From Formicarius rufipectus (Eukaryota; Chordata; Aves; Passeriformes; Formicariidae), in assembly GCA_013399695.1 (NCBI GenBank), contig VXAU01000760.1:4510967-4574966 (forward strand): 64,000 nt of DNA, given 5' to 3'. Under the pieces are notes generated by a model. It saw only the letters and a list, made by a program, of their open reading frames with translations. It made no database searches and was not told the origin of the DNA. Each line of letters begins with the position of its first letter. The stretch's first letter is position 1. Below, piece after piece: positions 61,201 through 64,000 of the stretch. The translations under genes and the position numbers were made by a program.

Positions 61201-63466
61201 TGCATTTTCCATTTCCCATTGCAACAAAATGCAAAGCAAATATATGAAAATACTTATGAAACTGCAAAACACTGGAATAATGCAGAGTTGAAAGGTAAGA
61301 GTGCCTATTGAAAATAAAATTTTCATGCAAACAGCTTCAAAAGAAAGTACGATTACCAGTTGTATCAATTATATAATTATATCACTTGAAATAAGGTGAT
61401 TTGATTATGTTTCTCATGTATGAAGAAAGCACTTTTACTCAACATTTCCAGAATCAGAGGAAAAAGTTGTATGAATACAAGCCACTATTTAGGTAGACAG
61501 GTTTTGAACATTAACACAGATAAAGTCTTTCTGGTTCTTCTGAGGAGAACCACAAGACAAATCTGAAGCAATTACAGTCAACAGTGACAGAATCATGGAA
61601 TGGTTTGGGTTGGAAGAGACCTTAAAGATCACCCATTTCCAACCCCCTGACCAGGGGCAAGGACACCTTTCCCTAGACCAGGTTGCTCAAAGCTCCATCC
61701 AACCTGGCCTTGAACACCTTCAAGTCATTTGTTTTCATTATCACTTGAGAAAGCTGCTGCTGTTCCCTTTCCAGCTTACCTCTTGTATGTTTTTAAAAAC
61801 CCATGACAACTTCAAAGAAGTCTGTTGTGTTGAAAAAGTAAGAAAACGTGGTGCCAAATATCGATCATTCCCAGTCAAGAAATGAAGCACTGTAAAAATA
61901 ACATGGATTACCTGTTTCAAAAGAAAACAGTTACTTGGTTTTTGATATCACCCTCTGAAAGTTTCTGATCAATTATCTTTAAAGAATGATGACAATGCAG
62001 GTAAAAGCTGCTGATACAAGATCAGATTCAGAAAGCTAAAACTCTGTTAGACAATCTTTGTGTAGGATTAAGTAAGGATCTTTAGACCAACAGACAGCCT
62101 TCCTGAGACACACAGAACAGGGAAGGGCAGCTGCACTCAGCAAGTCCACTATTCCAAGTTCTGCTGGAATAGTTTAGACGTGTCCTGCACTACCAAGCCT
62201 GGCCACCTATGTGATCACAAGGCCTGATGTGGCTGACAGCATTACACACTATTATTCCAGTTAAAGTTCTACAGCTGACAGGCTCAATCATGACTAACAG
62301 ATTTAGCAAAATCTAATAAGTAATCAAGTTTTCAAAAAAGAAGTAAGTGGCAAATCCAAGAATTTAATTCTTGTTGTGAGTGTGCTAGTTAGTTTCCACC
62401 TCAAGGAAGAGTACTGTTTTTCCACTTGGAGCAAATCTTCTCAAGGTACAAAGCAGAAGCCATGACCAGCATAAAATTTACCTTTCATAGATAATCTGAG
62501 CAAAGACTACATGAAAAGAAAAACCAATTAGAAACAAAAAGCTCAAAACACTGCCAACCAAGTGTTTGGTTCAACACAACCCACCTACATCCAAAAACTA
62601 TGTTGTAGCAGTGTTAACCTGCAAGAGTTTAATGTAACACAGAGACTAAAAAGTAACAACACATTAGACCAACAGGTATTTTTGCCCATAATTAATTACA
62701 TCCAAGCTCTCAATGATGCATTTTTTTCCTGGTGTTGTCTTACATGCTAATATTGCTTAGTTAAATGTTTTTAGATACAGCACATTATGTTACCATGTGA
62801 ACAAGACACAGTATTCCATAAAATGTCCTTATTTGTCATAAAAATGAAACTGTTCTAATAAGTCTAAGAAGTACCTAGATTACTAGTTTTACCTTCAGCA
62901 GAAGGGACTTATTCCAGGAATCCACAAGTTCAGCACTTCTTACGTCTTGCCAACTTATGAAATTATGAAACGGTTTCCCTGTCCTCCTGAAAAACAGCAT
63001 TTGAACATTTCTCCTTTAGAACTACAGAACACAGACTGCCCAAAAAAATTCAGTATCATTCACCATTTCCAATCAGGGCAATCAACACTAAAAGAAGTCG
63101 TATCCTCCTGGTGGATTGAGGAATTACTAAATAGGCAGACATCCGGACTTCTCACCAGAAAGAAAAGATATGTATGTATTCATCTTTTCCAAAGCATTAA
63201 GAACAAAAGGCCATTCACTTACAAAGTGTTCTGAACAGCCGTAAGGTGTGGCTGTGCAAACACGAGAGACTGACATTTTTTTACTTTCAGGTTGTGACCT
63301 GACAGAGATCAAGGTTTCTATAGTCTGCTCCCATCCAGTCCATGAATGTCAATGAATACAAATTCATTTCAAACAACACAATATGCATACTTGTGCCATG
63401 TAATGAAAGTTCCTCTCTGTGTGGAGATGCCAAGACCAGCGATTTGACTCATGTGAAGTCCTGCAG
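46103..63466 (-). CDS. GK5: GK5, FGGY-family glycerol kinase 5; 5' end missing
   Basis: A cytosolic ATP-dependent kinase of the FGGY family, expected to act on glycerol or a related polyol. Mouse work links the protein to sterol control in skin. Fourteen exons give about 441 residues in one frame. Visible motifs in order are GLGISTQRGTFITW and FISWQD (substrate site), VADQQAAMFGECC (catalytic-base Asp), KLTMGTGGFWNVNTG (ATP site), FGGY signature 2 at 50962-51024 (ASFMGL...HLVRAILE) and ADGGVSNNGFVMQMTSDLI (second ATP-site half). The family is about 529 residues, so roughly 90 N-terminal residues and the promoter lie right of 64000. Differences from the family are Gly after QR where bacterial GlpK has Glu, loss of Ser-Gly-Leu in the F-S-G-L loop, and a C-terminus about four residues shorter than human. 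GK5 rather than GK is shown by the diverged N-terminal motifs and by TFDP2 as neighbour. Confidence 0.95.
47313..47446 (-). CDS. GK5: GK5 coding exon, ATP-site Asp-Gly-Gly motif
   Basis: One base completes Arg, then ADGGVSNNGFVMQMTSDLIN, KKIEKPANADMSSLGAAFLA and GLAS plus one base. The donor is GTATGT. DGG...NN is the adenine/phosphate-binding loop of FGGY kinases, and SLGAAFLAGLA is the conserved helix that follows. Confidence 0.97.
47928..47960 (+). repeat. Tetranucleotide microsatellite (CTAT/CCAT)n
   Basis: About eight imperfect tetramers in the GK5 intron between 47447 and 49927. The rest of that 2.5-kb intron shows nothing that can be named. Confidence 0.85.
49928..49987 (-). CDS. GK5: GK5 small coding exon
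   Basis: 60 bases: one base completes Arg, then NKLLYDIIVKKVHIPLQTI and two bases of Arg. The acceptor is TTTTTTTAAAG and the donor GTAAGT. The surface helix before the DGG motif is poorly conserved in the family, but phase and position fit. Confidence 0.93.
50490..50584 (+). mobile_element. CR1 LINE 3' end with ATTCTATG tail
   Basis: GGAGTTGAAATTTATGATCC, a CTCTTTCAACTCAGCATATT core and the terminal TCTATGATTCTGTGCTATGA repeats are the standard end of a 5'-truncated CR1. It lies in a GK5 intron, antisense to the gene. Confidence 0.85.
50948..51051 (-). CDS. GK5: GK5 coding exon with FGGY signature 2
   Basis: The acceptor CCTTTCTGCAG is followed by ASVDDPYLCASFMGLKPSTT, RNHLVRAILESVAF and two bases of Arg. 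The donor is GTACTG. The span 50962-51024 fits every position of the FGGY signature 2 pattern (A-x-F-x-G-L, seven residues, then HLxxAILE). Confidence 0.97.
51052..53854 (-). other. GK5 intron, about 2.8 kb
   Basis: AT-rich, with no repeat that can be named and no recognisable exon. It follows the exon that lacks the Ser-Gly-Leu codons. No in-frame Ser-Gly-Leu was found next to either splice site. Confidence 0.65.
53855..53940 (-). CDS. GK5: GK5 coding exon ending in a shortened F-S-G-L loop
   Basis: Two bases complete Asp, then LFTHVDETAEMAQSVVDSQG and VCFIPGFQ. The acceptor is CATCCTCACAG and the donor GTAAAA. Family members have F-S/T-G-L-x-A-P at this point; here Phe is followed directly by Gln and then Ala-Ser from the next exon. 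The exon stays in frame (86 bases, expected phase). Confidence 0.95.
53941..56284 (-). other. GK5 intron, about 2.3 kb
   Basis: AT-rich. The only structured element seen is the hairpin at 54926-54960. A T run lies at 54293-54304. No gene was recognised. Confidence 0.65.
54926..54960. other. Perfect 12-bp hairpin
   Basis: CATATTACTTCT and AGAAGTAATATG flank an 11-base loop in the GK5 intron between 53941 and 56284. The stem is too short for a typical microRNA precursor. It may be chance or a remnant of a mobile element. Confidence 0.75.
56285..56389 (-). CDS. GK5: GK5 coding exon with an unusual acceptor
   Basis: Two bases complete Asn, then LYPLIGWKIGKEVVYLTEGA and ISDIGTAIKWAQDI plus one base. 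The donor is GTAAGT. YPLIGWKIG is strongly conserved in GK5. The start was set by frame and by length against the remembered human protein. The acceptor GGAAAATAATGAAG has no pyrimidines next to the AG; a tract TTTTCTTCC lies 16-24 bases upstream. Confidence 0.88.
57892..58018 (-). CDS. GK5: GK5 coding exon, catalytic Asp and ATP loop
   Basis: The acceptor GGTCTGACAG is followed by VADQQAAMFGECCFHPGDVK, LTMGTGGFWNVNTGEHLFAS and QR plus one base. The donor is GTAAGA. The Asp of ADQQ corresponds to the catalytic base Asp245 of bacterial GlpK, and GTGGFWNVNTG to its ATP-phosphate loop. Confidence 0.97.
59151..59211 (-). CDS. GK5: GK5 small coding exon
   Basis: One base completes Ser, then FNFGSTDPEIFGVPIPIMAM, 20 codons. 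The acceptor is TGTTTTAAG and the donor GTGAGT. FGVPIPI precedes the ADQQ motif in GK5 proteins. Confidence 0.96.
59535..59608 (-). CDS. GK5: GK5 small coding exon
   Basis: The acceptor CATTTCAG is followed by KCWSPSLCNLLSIPMSIYPS, VKDT and two bases of Ser. The donor is GTAACT. Less conserved than its neighbours, but the phase fits on both sides. Confidence 0.94.
59697..59758 (-). CDS. GK5: GK5 small coding exon, ATDFSNAS motif
   Basis: Two bases complete Gly, then SVYATDFSNASSTGVFEPVS. The acceptor is TTGATGGTAG and the donor GTATGT. ATD-x-x-NAS is a conserved FGGY glycerol kinase motif. The intron to the next exon is only 88 bases. Confidence 0.96.
60371..60446 (-). CDS. GK5: GK5 coding exon, FGTVDTWLLYRLT motif
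   Basis: The acceptor TTTTTCTTAG is followed by AEEAATKNNCCFGTVDTWLL, YRLTK and one base. The donor is GTGAAC. F-G-T-x-D-T-W-L is the family's conserved stretch linking the two halves of the N-terminal domain. Confidence 0.97.
61586..61722 (-). mobile_element. CR1 LINE 3' end
   Basis: Read on the minus strand: AAGGCCAGGTTGGATGGAGC, then CAACCTGGTCTAGGGAAAGG, GGTCTCTTCCAACCCAAACC and ATTCCATGATTCTG, the classic CR1 tail. It is in the GK5 sense orientation and ends 58 bases from the exon at 61780. Confidence 0.92.
61780..61911 (-). CDS. GK5: GK5 coding exon
   Basis: 44 codons: VIHVIFTVLHFLTGNDRYLA, PRFLTFSTQQTSLKLSWVFK and NIQE, with donor GTAAGC. The acceptor TTTTGAAACAG at 61912-61913 keeps frame with the preceding exon. 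A second, better-looking acceptor (TATTTTTACAG, exon start 61889) would drop 22 bases and break the frame. TSLKLSW partly matches FGGY signature 1. Confidence 0.9.
62893..62986 (-). CDS. GK5: GK5 coding exon, FISWQD motif
   Basis: One base completes Lys, then RTGKPFHNFISWQDVRSAEL and VDSWNKSLLLK. The acceptor is CTGTTTTTCAG and the donor GTAAAA. S-W-Q-D corresponds to the V-W-Q-C/D strand of bacterial glycerol kinase near the substrate. Confidence 0.97.
63391..63466 (-). CDS. GK5: GK5 first coding exon within the window
   Basis: Two bases complete Ala, then AGLHMSQIAGLGISTQRGTF, ITWH and two bases of Lys. The acceptor is GTCTTTAG and the donor GTATGC. ISTQR holds the substrate-binding Arg of the family. 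The entry phase needs a preceding exon ending in one base, which must lie beyond 64000: 63467-64000 holds no matching exon. Confidence 0.95.
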
Positions 63467-64000
63467 CTAAAGACCAAAAACAAATGACACAAAAAAAGCA
63501 TTTATTTGAAGTAACAAACAAAAATACAACTTCTCCAACGTAATTACAAATTCTATGGAATACTTAGGAAATTAATAGCTTAAGAGAATATAAATCTCTA
63601 CAGACCACCCAAGTTGCTAGAACTGTGAAATGTTAGAGAACTCTGAGTCAGAAAACTGATTCCAAAGCAGATAAACAAATCTATCTATTTTTCAAAAGCA
63701 GTTGTGGCACACTGACTCTTTTTGCCTCCTGAAAGGCCTGTTTATATTTTACATGAATAATCCCAGAGACAGGGGGGGCAGACTGCATAAACCCATATAA
63801 TCAATTAAAATGTACATTTCACATGGATGAATGCAAATGAAAGCACAAGCAGAAGTACCTTTACAGACTTACCAAAAAAATTTCCATAAAGAAATAAAAC
63901 TAGATTGATCCTGTAGGCAGTAGAGAGACTAATGTCAATATGTCCTGATCTTTTAAATCACTTGGATAATGACTTATCACACTTTAAATATTTCTTAAGC
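63467..64000 (-). other. GK5 intron, partial
   Basis: The intron upstream of the first in-window exon, cut by the window edge. I found no exon matching the expected GK5 segment before AAG, and nothing else to name. Confidence 0.6.

Noticed and set aside
62483..62496. Possible 14-base micro-exon of GK5 between acceptor TTTGCTCAG and donor GTAAAT
   Set aside because: It was considered to fill a phase mismatch. The mismatch disappears when the next exon starts at 61911, and 14 bases would break the frame.
63860..63900. Possible GK5 exon ending at a GTAAGT near 63872
   Set aside because: The sequence before the donor does not encode the expected GK5 segment, and the phase is unsupported.
1..64000. 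tRNA, rRNA, CRISPR arrays, operons or viral coding regions
   Set aside because: None was seen. Apart from the LTR-like relic, which has no coding sequence, nothing of these classes can be supported.

Overview
The window is vertebrate nuclear DNA, almost certainly from a bird. Coding sequence is split into short GT-AG exons inside long AT-rich introns. The repeats include CR1 LINE tails, which are typical of birds and other sauropsids, and an LTR-like element similar to those of songbird genomes. There are no bacterial, viral or plasmid genes and no CRISPR array. Two protein-coding genes account for all recognisable coding sequence. Both lie on the minus strand, one behind the other, and both run off the window.

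Left two thirds (1 to about 42,200): TFDP2, the E2F dimerisation partner DP-2. Ten coding exons, from the ATG at 31607 to the exon ending at 557, give about 351 residues in one continuous frame. The last roughly 95 residues and the 3' UTR lie beyond position 1. A 5' leader exon carrying three upstream ORFs precedes the ATG. The promoter is a CpG island at about 41,110-42,190 with a CCAAT-CRE-CCAAT cluster and a 207-base assembly gap at 41530-41736, where the transcription start probably lies. A second, small CpG-rich islet at about 13,330-13,490 has a strong CTCF-type motif and an ETS-type site. It sits just upstream of the exon that begins the short DP-2 isoform and is a candidate alternative promoter.

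Middle (about 42,200-45,430): intergenic, AT-rich, with no recognisable gene. It contains a perfect 28-bp tandem duplication next to an 11-bp hairpin.

Right third (about 45,430-64,000): GK5, an FGGY-family glycerol kinase. Fourteen exons from 63466 to the stop at 46103 give about 441 residues, with the first roughly 90 residues and the promoter beyond position 64000. All junctions keep frame and the gene looks intact. It appears to lack three residues (Ser-Gly-Leu) of the conserved F-S/T-G-L loop, a clean 9-base loss at an exon end.

The same adjacency and orientation (TFDP2 next to GK5) occurs on human 3q23, so this is conserved synteny. The two genes share no pathway: DP-2 is a cell-cycle transcription factor subunit and GK5 a metabolic kinase. 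I found no new biological system. The most useful leads are the GK5 deletion, the TFDP2 leader ORFs, the tandem splice acceptor in the DNA-binding domain and the intronic CpG/CTCF islet.
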